From contig JHVA01000001.1 of the NCBI GenBank assembly GCA_000688615.1, positions 1,612,001 through 1,676,000 of the forward strand: a DNA stretch of 64,000 nt. Direction: 5' to 3'. The stretch's first letter is position 1; each line of letters begins with the position of its first letter. This stretch comes from Acidobacteriaceae bacterium KBS 146. GTDB taxonomy: Bacteria; Acidobacteriota; Terriglobia; Terriglobales; Acidobacteriaceae. Below, in pieces: positions 27,901 through 35,049 of this stretch. Below the pieces are notes generated by a model. It did no database searches. It had not been told where the DNA came from and saw only the letters and a program-made list of their open reading frames with translations. The position numbers and the translations under genes were made by a program.

Positions 27901-28570
27901 GAAACGCATCCGCAATGGGGCTGTTTCCACCCCCCGCGTTCTGAACCGTGATTCCGTCGACCGCAACTTCGGTCTGGAACGGCAGTCCACCTTGCAGCGA
28001 GTAGACTCCCTGTTCGGACTGTACGCCGGGAAGTGTGGCGATGAGGCTAAGACCACTGGTTCCACCAGAACCGGCACGATTGTTGACGGGAAGATTTTCT
28101 GCGTCTTCGCGGGTATAGACAGCGCTGATGGAATTGGTCTCGGTCTCGATGGCACTTGCCTGTTCACCGCTTACAACAACCTCCTGCTGGACGTTCCCGA
28201 GGGCAAGCGTGACGTTCAACCGAAGCTGCTGGCGCAGAGCAAGGGCGACGTCGGTCTGAGACCACTTCTCGAAACCACTTGCGGTGACGCTAACGGTGTA
28301 GTGTGCCGTCTTAACCTCCAGAAACTGGAAATCTCCGGCTGCATTGCTTATGGTTTCGCGACGAACACCCTCATCCATATTAAGCAGAGATATCTGTGCT
28401 CCTGAAACGATAGCTCCACTGGGATCTTTGACGGTGCCCAGAATTGCACCCTGATTGGATTGAGCCCATATAGGGGAGTTGGTGAGAAGAACGATGAACA
28501 CTGTGGCGATGGCCACCAGGTTCCATTGCAAGCAGAATCGGTGTGGGAAGCGTGTCGCTCTCTCGATCAT
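24995..28570 (-). CDS. TonB-dependent outer-membrane receptor with carboxypeptidase-regulatory domain (Oar-like)
   Basis: The 1191-residue protein starts at ATG 28570 with CAGGAG 9 bases upstream; an in-frame ATG at 28687 is not supported. A signal peptide ends near NSPIWAQ. The carboxypeptidase-regulatory domain has GTVKDPSGAIVSGAQISLLN, the plug has AVDGITVQNAGG and EVSIVTKGGTNRFHGSAF, and the long barrel ends in VSVRLEF. It probably imports an oligosaccharide or other large nutrient. It is divergent from a ToxR-like membrane regulator and is followed by a Tat-exported glycosidase-like gene, so these three may form one unit. Confidence 0.93.
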   Translation of the reverse strand: MIERATRFPHRFCLQWNLVAIATVFIVLLTNSPIWAQSNQGAILGTVKDPSGAIVSGAQISLLNMDEGVRRETISNAAGDFQFLEVKTAHYTVSVTASGFEKWSQTDVALALRQQLRLNVTLALGNVQQEVVVSGEQASAIETETNSISAVYTREDAENLPVNNRAGSGGTSGLSLIATLPGVQSEQGVYSLQGGLPFQTEVAVDGITVQNAGGGNSPIADAFPSTEAISELRTDGVGNNAEFGQPGEVSIVTKGGTNRFHGSAFWYHQNAAFDSIPFGAVTKPHKVGNTFGVQASGPVIIPYLYNGHGRTFFFADYEGYRFPQQTPSQQVVPTVAMKNGDFSHYSAKSFSGALNNPFNGGTFGAALPSNVISPAAKKILSLFPDPNHGDVSSYTDGQNPNYYVNQNASKHSDQFDIRGDQYLGANQKLLLWGRFTWKSYPTLSPQKLLVPSSVNANKSRVLSTNITWTARPNLTNETHFGFTLYTSSEDNSYNGKAFTDGLGLVGLQNLFFNGLPEVAFQNMQGLTVGRLSSVNKSNIFVYTDTLSWTRGRHTFKFGGDIRTIRSMSPLGFFGADNYGTFGYTTTGSAVGNYTGVDFADFLLGIPNGTEYDTVQQDNDGSTIHYHFFAQDQWKVLDRLTLSYGIRYELHPGYTDAGGDIGNFDPSIPLSGRVIYPDGKSSLLAQNYLASANACNPDGVHSTNNAVINGAPCMPVETASQAGFPGGLKHYPKLRFMPRFGFAFRPFNDDRTAIRGGYGIYNITLLGSNFYSLTGTLQAATTEYVNTYNANTHAIGYQWPSIFAGSGSGNSSKNYGQNDFGTANSTNWKDPYTQQWSLSIDHDFGAGYGGRISYIGSITRQLVWAPDENTLPFSSTVAAFNQPFTARLFPNWGTINTRATGANSTYNALQLEFSHRFQRGLSFDSSWTYAKSLADNQGPNNTGFAGESGGARSTSVLDRHADFGNVTGTRRHRWNTTAVYDLPFGRGRRFGSSMSRFTDAVVGGWRLSSVFVWQTGAFLTPYFPGGQGDPSGTGSGIGATAAGWIAPSRPQHADNVSGARWKPANQNRNNWVNAKAFTCPGNPAWQPGTKCTTGSGSGPVPLPIGRFGNSQVGSIVGPGLVNLSSGLSKTFAITEGVHLKAEGTFTNVLNHTNLTNPNLDLSNAKAFGTITAATTNENGGNRTGQVSVRLEF

Positions 28571-28904
28571 AGGTATCGGCTCCTGAAGTTGAAACAGTGT
28601 GCGAGGCCAGAGTTTCTGTTGCTGCTCGGGATAAGTGGGAATGGCAATGCGCCATGCGGAAAGCCTCTCCGGCTCAATTGCTATCAAAGAGGAGATCGGA
28701 GCCAGAAAGTAGGTTGCTAACGGTTAAGCTTCACCGGTTTACTGAAATAAACAGTGAATTAGCACGAATATATTTGCGCGATATTCATCGTGCCCATCCG
28801 GTTATTCACGTGGAGATAGCTCATTCAAGATTTGTTAACTTGATTCGGATAGCGTAGATCTACTGTTTGCAAAAGCCCGTAAGAACGAATCGAAGGACCA
28901 CTTG
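28571..28904. promoter_or_regulatory. Divergent promoter region with inverted repeats
   Basis: This 334-base gap serves the minus-strand receptor and the plus-strand regulator. It is more AT-rich than its flanks between 28730 and 28860. GAATAT (28766-28771) and ATATTC (28781-28786) are a perfect repeat 9 bases apart, nearly extending into CACGAATAT...ATATTCATCGTG. TTACTG and CAGTGA around 28738-28758 form another imperfect pair. These are candidate binding sites for the ToxR-like regulator. Confidence 0.45.
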
Positions 28905-29987
28905 ATGGCGACAGCACCTCCAATGCCGAAGAGCTTCGAGGACGCTAAGTCCCGTCACCTCGAGGTCGAGAGTGAGCTGGAACGAATTTGTTCTGCTATT
29001 CACTTTCGAACCAGCAAACGCGCCTGCGAATTTTTGCGCTATGTGGTCCAAGTCTCCTTAGACGGACGCATGGATTCACTGAAGGAACGCTCCATTGGGA
29101 TCGACCTGCTTGGACGGGATATTTCGTACGATCCAAGCTCTGACGCGATCGTCCGCGTTCGAGCAAACGACGTTCGCAAACGTCTGACCTCGTACTATGC
29201 ATCTCTGGATGTATCGTCACCAATCCAGATCAATCTTCCACTGGGAACCTATATCCCGCGCTTTATTCCGCGTGAACCCAAGCTTGAACTTATCGAGACC
29301 GAACCGGTCCAAGTGTTGACGGAACAACCAGAGGTCCTGGCTTCTGTTTCACCTATAAGCAACATGGTTCTAATGCGTCCTGCTCTAGTTGCACTATTGC
29401 TCTGTATTCTTCTGATGCGTCATCGGTTGGAAGACAGGGAGTCCTACCTCCGCTTTTGGGACCATATATTGAGCGGACGCCATGTGCTGCTGCTTTCGAT
29501 TGCTCCGCAGGAGGAAGGGAAGCTTTACCCGAGTCTTTATCCGATTACTTGGATCGCGGGACGATATGGAGTGGATACCGCCATTGAAGGTACAGTTCCT
29601 TCAGAAATCCGTCCTGAACAACTTGCCTATGTTCAGGAAAGCTTCGTAACTCCTCCTGCAATGATGAAGGATAAGCGGCTGCGATGGATTATGGCGGAAC
29701 GGCCGGGAGAAGCTCCTGTTGTTGATCGCACAGCTTCAGATAAGACGTTATCGAATATCTCATCTGCAGCTCTTGTGACCATCTTGCCCGAGGACGCAGC
29801 AACTCTTCATATTCAAGGAACAGATGCTGCCGCCGTCCAACACCTGATGGAGAGTTTGACCTCTCAAAAACACTTTCCCGATGGCGTCGTAGATCAATTG
29901 GGCAGCCGTAATCTTCTTCAAATCCTGCTGCTACAGACAGCCCCAGGCCAGTGGCAAACACATATCTTTTGGGGAAACTCCCAATGA
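28905..29987 (+). CDS. ToxR-like one-component membrane regulator (acidobacterial type)
   Basis: The 360-residue protein has a cytoplasmic N-terminal domain at about 20-122. Its motifs FRTSKRACEFLRYVV, LKERSIGIDLLGRD, SYDPSSDAIVRVRANDVRKRL and INLPLGTYIPRF are typical of a winged-helix-like domain abundant in Acidobacteriota and Planctomycetota and often fused to sensor parts. A single transmembrane helix follows (about 154-173), then an extracytoplasmic domain of about 185 residues without a recognised motif. It should sense an envelope signal and control transcription directly, most likely the divergent receptor gene and its own operon. ATG at 28905 is chosen with GAAGGA 7 bases upstream. 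Its stop overlaps the next start (ATGA). Confidence 0.75.
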   Translation: MATAPPMPKSFEDAKSRHLEVESELERICSAIHFRTSKRACEFLRYVVQVSLDGRMDSLKERSIGIDLLGRDISYDPSSDAIVRVRANDVRKRLTSYYASLDVSSPIQINLPLGTYIPRFIPREPKLELIETEPVQVLTEQPEVLASVSPISNMVLMRPALVALLLCILLMRHRLEDRESYLRFWDHILSGRHVLLLSIAPQEEGKLYPSLYPITWIAGRYGVDTAIEGTVPSEIRPEQLAYVQESFVTPPAMMKDKRLRWIMAERPGEAPVVDRTASDKTLSNISSAALVTILPEDAATLHIQGTDAAAVQHLMESLTSQKHFPDGVVDQLGSRNLLQILLLQTAPGQWQTHIFWGNSQ

Positions 29988-31270
29988 CGGCGCTCCGTAC
30001 GTCGCAAGACCGTTATAAGTATTGGAGGTCCGCTGCGTTCAACTCGAGCTGGATTCTTTATGCTGGCTACTATCTGTGCCGAGAGAATCTAAACATCATC
30101 CTAAGCTTACCGGGAGCATCCAATGGGCCAGACTCGTTAGCCCAGCTTCTTTTTACCTTCGCCCTGGCTTACGTCTTCGGCAATATATTCGCGGGAACCC
30201 TCGCCGACCTCCGCGCGCCTCGACATATCGCGCTAATCGGTGGCGTGGTCTCTGCGGTAGCGACAACAGGAATGATATTCGGGCATAACCTGTTAGCACT
30301 GCAGCTATTGAACGGCTTTGGCCAAGGGCTTGGATTCCCTGCCCTGGCAAAACTATTAGCTACATGGTTCTCGCGGAAGGAACGGCCTTCCGTTCTAGCC
30401 TGGTGGAGTGCAAGCTACTCCCTCGGAGGCGGACTTGCCGCAGGGGTTACACTCTGGTGTTTCACGCCCCATCTTCTTTCTATATGGGGATGGAGACGTT
30501 GCTTTGTGTTGCCTCCACTGTTGCTCACTTTGCTTTCAATTTATTTTTATCTGAGCACACGAGACAGGCCGGAGAACATTGGACTTGAGCCAATCGGTTC
30601 GATCGAGGAGAAAGAAGAGAACGACGCAAGTGGCGTCATTCGAGGCTGGTGGATGGTTCTCTCGAACGCGAATATTCGAACCATAGCCGCGATGTATTTC
30701 TTTCTTAAAATGACACGGTACGCCCTGCTTTTTTGGCTTCCACTTTATCTCGTGCAGACGTCACACCTTTCGAGCAATCGGGCCGCTTCCGCCGGAACGT
30801 TATTCGAGTTGTTCGGCTTCGCGGGCGCCCTCTTTGCGGTTCATGTCTCCATCCGCTATTGCAACTCCCGTCGCTATCCCGTGGCTACGATGTTGCTGTT
30901 CGGATTGGGTTTTCTATCATTATGGCAGCCACTGATTGCGAATCTTGGCTGGTGGGCCTCTGCGGCGAGCATCTGCGCAATGGGCCTGATGGTCTACGCG
31001 GTCGATGCTCTTATGGTCTCGATTGCTGTACTTGAGGCGGTACCGCTGTCCTGCTCCGGACGCGCCATAGCAGCGGTGAATGGAGCAGGCTCCGTAGGAC
31101 AGATGTTTGCACCGCTGCTCGTGACCTGGTTCGCACATCGCTACGGTTGGGACAATATCTTCAACTTATTCTTAATTACATTCATGACAGCAGCCGCGAT
31201 CGTAGCTCCCCGCTGGAACGATGGGCCTCGTGAAGCGGTCGGTCAGCCGTCACTTGCTACACAGAATTGA
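29984..31270 (+). CDS. MFS transporter of the organophosphate:phosphate antiporter (GlpT/UhpT/UhpC) type
   Basis: The 428-residue protein has twelve predicted helices. YAGYYLCRENLNIIL in helix 1 and STRDRPENIGLEPIG in the central loop are characteristic of the organophosphate antiporter family. Members exchange sugar phosphates or glycerol phosphates for phosphate, and UhpC is a sensor version. The start ATG at 29984 overlaps the stop of the membrane regulator gene by 4 bases, so the two are translationally coupled. That makes a UhpC-like partner in sensing, or a transporter for the sensed compound, plausible. Confidence 0.85.
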   Translation: MTALRTSQDRYKYWRSAAFNSSWILYAGYYLCRENLNIILSLPGASNGPDSLAQLLFTFALAYVFGNIFAGTLADLRAPRHIALIGGVVSAVATTGMIFGHNLLALQLLNGFGQGLGFPALAKLLATWFSRKERPSVLAWWSASYSLGGGLAAGVTLWCFTPHLLSIWGWRRCFVLPPLLLTLLSIYFYLSTRDRPENIGLEPIGSIEEKEENDASGVIRGWWMVLSNANIRTIAAMYFFLKMTRYALLFWLPLYLVQTSHLSSNRAASAGTLFELFGFAGALFAVHVSIRYCNSRRYPVATMLLFGLGFLSLWQPLIANLGWWASAASICAMGLMVYAVDALMVSIAVLEAVPLSCSGRAIAAVNGAGSVGQMFAPLLVTWFAHRYGWDNIFNLFLITFMTAAAIVAPRWNDGPREAVGQPSLATQN

Positions 31271-31482
31271 GCTGTTTTCTCGCGCTCTGTTAAACGACCA
31301 TTGCAATCAGAACGAAGATTGCCGAATAAGTCTAGTGATTCGAAGATTTGATAGCGCGGCTAACAGTTAAAAACCTTCCCTCATCGCCCGGATGAGAGTT
31401 AAGGTCATACCTGCGGCGTAGTCTTACACCTCGCAATGCGGGAAAACGGACGACGAAAAGCTAACAAGTTTACAGGAGCTTC

Positions 31483-33636
31483 ATGAGACGGCTTAGAAGT
31501 AGACGCGACTTTCTGCGTTTGGCAGCCACCTCAACAGGTGCCGTTGCCGGACTGTCGCTACTCCCACCAGCGATCGCGAAAGCGCTTGCCATTCCTGCTG
31601 ACCGCCGGACCGGAACCATCCAGGATGTGCAACACGTCGTCATCCTGATGCAGGAGAACAGATCTTTCGATCATTACTTCGGAAGCATGCGGGGTGTACG
31701 GGGCTTTAATGATCCCCGTCCCATGCGCCTATCCAACGGCAAGCCTGTCTGGTATCAGCCACCTGCCTCGACTAAAACCGAACGCTATCACAATCGGGGT
31801 TTGCACGAAGAAGCTGCATACATTCTGCCCTTTTATCTTGATCCGCAACGCACCACGGAGCACACAACCGGTGGCGACCACGGCTGGAGCAGTGGGCACC
31901 TCTCGTGGAATCACGGCCGGTATGACCAGTGGGTCAATCAAAAACAGGACGTCATTACCATGGGATACCTCAAACGCAACGACGTCAGCTATCACTATGC
32001 GCTGGCAGACGCCTTTACGGTGTGCGACTCCTACTTCTGCTCTGTGCACGCAAATACCGCCCCGAATCGAATCGTTCTCTGGTCCGGCACAGTCGATCCC
32101 AGAAACGCATACGGCACACGAAAAAATGGGCCGGGTTTTGGTGAGCGGCACAAGCAGAATGGATTCACCTGGACCACGTATCCCGAGCGTCTCGAAAAGA
32201 ACGGGATCAGCTGGAGGTTGTATCAGGGTGGAACAGGTGAGCCAGGGTCTCCTACCGATAACTACACAGATAATTCGCTCGAGTTTTTCGCCCAGTACCA
32301 GGTCGAAGAAGAAGCCCAACCCGACTCTCCGCTCGTCCTCAAAGGTGTGACTGACCGCACGCTGATCCAGTTTCGTGAAGACGTAATGAACGGCAAACTC
32401 TCTCAGGTCTCGTGGATCGTGGCTCCGTATAAGTATTCGGAGCATCCTGAGGCCTCGCCCAGCGATGGAGCCTACTATGTAAACACGGTGCTCGAGGCGC
32501 TCACAGCGAATCCTGAAGTCTGGAGCAAGACGGTTTTCATCATTAACTACGATGAGAACGATGTCTTCTTCGACCATGTCGTCCCTCCCATGCCACCGGC
32601 AACTCAGAGGCAGAATGCCGAGGGCCTGGTCTCCACGGACTTATTCGATAGTCTTCAGGATGAATTTCTCGATACCGATAAACATCCTCATGAACAACAT
32701 CCGTTGATTCCTGGCGCGGATCCTGGAGGCATGCAACCGATTGGACTTGGTCCGCGGCTTCCAATGTTAATTGTCTCGCCATGGACAAAGGGTGGCTGGG
32801 TGTGTTCGCAGGTATTCGACCATACTTCTGTTCTTCAATTCTTAGAGACTCGATTCGGTGTGCAGGAACCGAACATCAGTAAATGGCGCAGATCTGTCTG
32901 CGGAGATCTCACCTCTGCCTTCGATTTTTCAAGCCAGCCTGACGTAACTCCATACCAATTCGCTGTTCCGCAGCCCATAATCTCGAAGCACGAACCTCCC
33001 GTTGTCCCTTCTGAACAGTCGATGCCTGTACAGGAAAATGGGACACGTCCGGCACGTGCATTGCCTTACAGAGTCTATACGGATTGCCGAATAGACTCTC
33101 GAGATGGAAAACTTTGGATTGATCTCATCAACGAGGGTAAGGCCGGCGCGGCTTTTTATATCTACAGCACAAAACAGCCACAGGAAAACCCTCGACGTTA
33201 CACCGTTTCCGCATCGCAAAGATTGAGCGATTATTGGAATCTCTCCGATTTAGGAGCGGCTAAGCTCTCCATCTTCGGACCAAACGGCTTCTTGTCGGAA
33301 TTCTCCCAGGATTTTTCCTCAGCGCAAGGCGCCGCCCCTGAGGCCAGGGTGCGCTATAACGCCGCATCGGATGATCTAATTGTTACACTTCAAAACTCGA
33401 GTCCTGCGTCTTACGTTTTGAAGGTAACAAATTCTTACGATCCGACGGATGTACGACATCACAAGATCGCTCCCGGCAAAACACTCGAAGATCGCTGGAA
33501 GATTAACTCCAATTCTCGCTGGTTCGACATTGCAATTACGCAAGATGGAGCGCAAGGTTTTCTGCGCCGCTTTGCAGGACACATTGAAAATGGCAAACCC
33601 AGCACGAGTGACCCGGCGGTATTCAAAGAGGCATAG
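31483..33636 (+). CDS. Tat-exported phospholipase C, phosphocholine-specific type
   Basis: The 717-residue protein begins with a twin-arginine signal (SRRDFLRLAATSTG). The phosphoesterase domain contains HVVILMQENRSFDHYFGSMRGVRGF at about 50-74, where Glu and Asn are metal or phosphate ligands. SYHYALADAFTVCDSYFCSVH and IINYDENDVFFDHVVPP follow. Two C-terminal beta-sandwich domains of the PF05506 type follow after about 490 (YTDCRIDSRDGKLWIDLINEG and VRYNAASDDLIVTL). The enzyme hydrolyses phospholipid headgroups in the periplasm or outside. It lies 212 bases after the MFS gene. ACAGGAG precedes the start by 5 bases. Confidence 0.9.
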   Translation: MRRLRSRRDFLRLAATSTGAVAGLSLLPPAIAKALAIPADRRTGTIQDVQHVVILMQENRSFDHYFGSMRGVRGFNDPRPMRLSNGKPVWYQPPASTKTERYHNRGLHEEAAYILPFYLDPQRTTEHTTGGDHGWSSGHLSWNHGRYDQWVNQKQDVITMGYLKRNDVSYHYALADAFTVCDSYFCSVHANTAPNRIVLWSGTVDPRNAYGTRKNGPGFGERHKQNGFTWTTYPERLEKNGISWRLYQGGTGEPGSPTDNYTDNSLEFFAQYQVEEEAQPDSPLVLKGVTDRTLIQFREDVMNGKLSQVSWIVAPYKYSEHPEASPSDGAYYVNTVLEALTANPEVWSKTVFIINYDENDVFFDHVVPPMPPATQRQNAEGLVSTDLFDSLQDEFLDTDKHPHEQHPLIPGADPGGMQPIGLGPRLPMLIVSPWTKGGWVCSQVFDHTSVLQFLETRFGVQEPNISKWRRSVCGDLTSAFDFSSQPDVTPYQFAVPQPIISKHEPPVVPSEQSMPVQENGTRPARALPYRVYTDCRIDSRDGKLWIDLINEGKAGAAFYIYSTKQPQENPRRYTVSASQRLSDYWNLSDLGAAKLSIFGPNGFLSEFSQDFSSAQGAAPEARVRYNAASDDLIVTLQNSSPASYVLKVTNSYDPTDVRHHKIAPGKTLEDRWKINSNSRWFDIAITQDGAQGFLRRFAGHIENGKPSTSDPAVFKEA

Positions 33637-33638
33637 GC

Positions 33639-34193
33639 ATGGAGAGAACAATGATACTCAGATCGCTACTGCTGACCGTCACCATCTTGCTCGCTCCATT
33701 GCCAACCGTGGCACAACAGAATACTTCTCCTGCTGACGAGAAACTGTTGAGTCCACCACGGCAAAGCCGCGCAACACTAAAAGGTCAGAGAGTCACAATC
33801 GACTACAGTGCACCGTCCCTTCACGGTCGGAAGATTCTCGGAGAACTAATCCCGATCGATAAGGTATGGCGTACTGGAGACAATGCAGCCACCACGCTAA
33901 AAACCCCCGTGGATCTCAAGATCAGAGATCTCTATGTCCCGGCCGGAACCTACACGATCTACAGCATCGTTACCAAACGAGGTTATCTGTTGATCGTCAA
34001 CAAACAGATCGGTCAATCAGGTTCTGACTACGATCCGAGCCAGGATTTAGGACGCACCCTGCTGAACACCAATGACACAGACGGCCCAATCGAACAGCTT
34101 TTGATCGACTTCGAAAATACCCATGACAACAAAACGGAACTTCATATCAAGTGGGGATATTCCGAGTCCTGGCTACATATAACAGCACCCTGA
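33639..34193 (+). CDS. Exported DUF2911 protein
   Basis: The 184-residue protein has a signal peptide (LLLTVTILLAPLPTVAQQ) and a DUF2911 domain. Recognisable elements are SRATLKGQRVTIDYSAPSLHGRKI, KVWRTGDNAATTL, PAGTYTIYSIV and the final LHIKWGYSESWLHI. The family is a small beta-sandwich of unknown function found in Bacteroidetes and Acidobacteriota. It starts 2 bases after the phospholipase C stop, so the two are surely cotranscribed. ATG at 33651 is a possible alternative start. Confidence 0.85.
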   Translation: MERTMILRSLLLTVTILLAPLPTVAQQNTSPADEKLLSPPRQSRATLKGQRVTIDYSAPSLHGRKILGELIPIDKVWRTGDNAATTLKTPVDLKIRDLYVPAGTYTIYSIVTKRGYLLIVNKQIGQSGSDYDPSQDLGRTLLNTNDTDGPIEQLLIDFENTHDNKTELHIKWGYSESWLHITAP

Positions 34194-34240
34194 CGGCCAC
34201 AAGGAGTGTGAACAATCGAATCGACAAGAGCAGAAATTTG

Positions 34241-34993
34241 CTAAGCAAGCGTGTTGCCGCCATTTACCGCGATCTTTTGGCCAGTAACGAAATTCGCCTC
34301 TTCGCTCGCTAAAAACAGCACCGCCATCGCAACGTCTTTGGGAACGCCCACTTTCTTAGCCGGAACCGTTCTGGCATAAGTATCCAGCTCTGACTGCGGC
34401 GTTCCATGATGACGTTCGGTTGGGATCCAACCCGGAGCAATCAGATTTACCGTAATTCCGCTCGGGGCCAGTTCACGCGCCCACGAACGCGTCTGCCCAA
34501 GCTGAGCACCCTTTGCGGCGACATAGTTCGCGAAGTTGGGGTTTCCAAGCTCGAATACTTCACTTCCAATTTGGATGATCCGGCCAAATCGTCGTTGCTT
34601 CATTTCATTCAGTACTTGCTTTACCAGCAAAAGAGGCGACTTGACGAAAAACTCCAACTGATCCAGATAACTCTGCCAAGTCTGCTCTTCAACAGAAAGC
34701 ATTGGCTGGGGACCGGTAGCGTTGATCACTAGGATATCGATCGGGCCAAAAGTCGTGCCTACCTTCTTAACCATGTCTGCTACCTGTTGCTCATCCCGGA
34801 CGTCTGCTTGAAAGGCCTCAGCCTGCCCCCCTCCCTTACGTATCTGCTGACAAGTATTCTCCGCCGCAGCATCGCCTTTAAAGTAGTTGACTGCAACATT
34901 GGTTCCAGAAGTTCCAAGGGCAATTGCAATGGCATGCCCTAAACCACGGGATGCGCCCGTGACAAGTGCCGTGCGTTTTACAGAAGATCTCAT
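34241..34993 (-). CDS. SDR-family oxidoreductase (FabG-like)
   Basis: The 250-residue protein is a classical short-chain dehydrogenase. It has TGASRGLG at 12-19 for the cofactor, the triad Ser144, Tyr157 and Lys161 (FANYVAAKGA), and GWIPTERHH in the substrate loop. It resembles 3-oxoacyl-ACP reductases and sugar or alcohol dehydrogenases; the substrate is unknown. The usual NNAG motif reads INATG. ATG at 34993 is preferred over the GTG at 35002, which overlaps its own AGAGGA. It converges with the DUF2911 gene and may share a transcript with the glycosidase-like gene upstream, 56 bases away. Confidence 0.88.
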   Translation of the reverse strand: MRSSVKRTALVTGASRGLGHAIAIALGTSGTNVAVNYFKGDAAAENTCQQIRKGGGQAEAFQADVRDEQQVADMVKKVGTTFGPIDILVINATGPQPMLSVEEQTWQSYLDQLEFFVKSPLLLVKQVLNEMKQRRFGRIIQIGSEVFELGNPNFANYVAAKGAQLGQTRSWARELAPSGITVNLIAPGWIPTERHHGTPQSELDTYARTVPAKKVGVPKDVAMAVLFLASEEANFVTGQKIAVNGGNTLA

Positions 34994-35049
34994 GCGTGTC
35001 ACATCCTCTTTTGATAAATGAAGGTTCGAGATGGAGCTATCCTTGTCTC

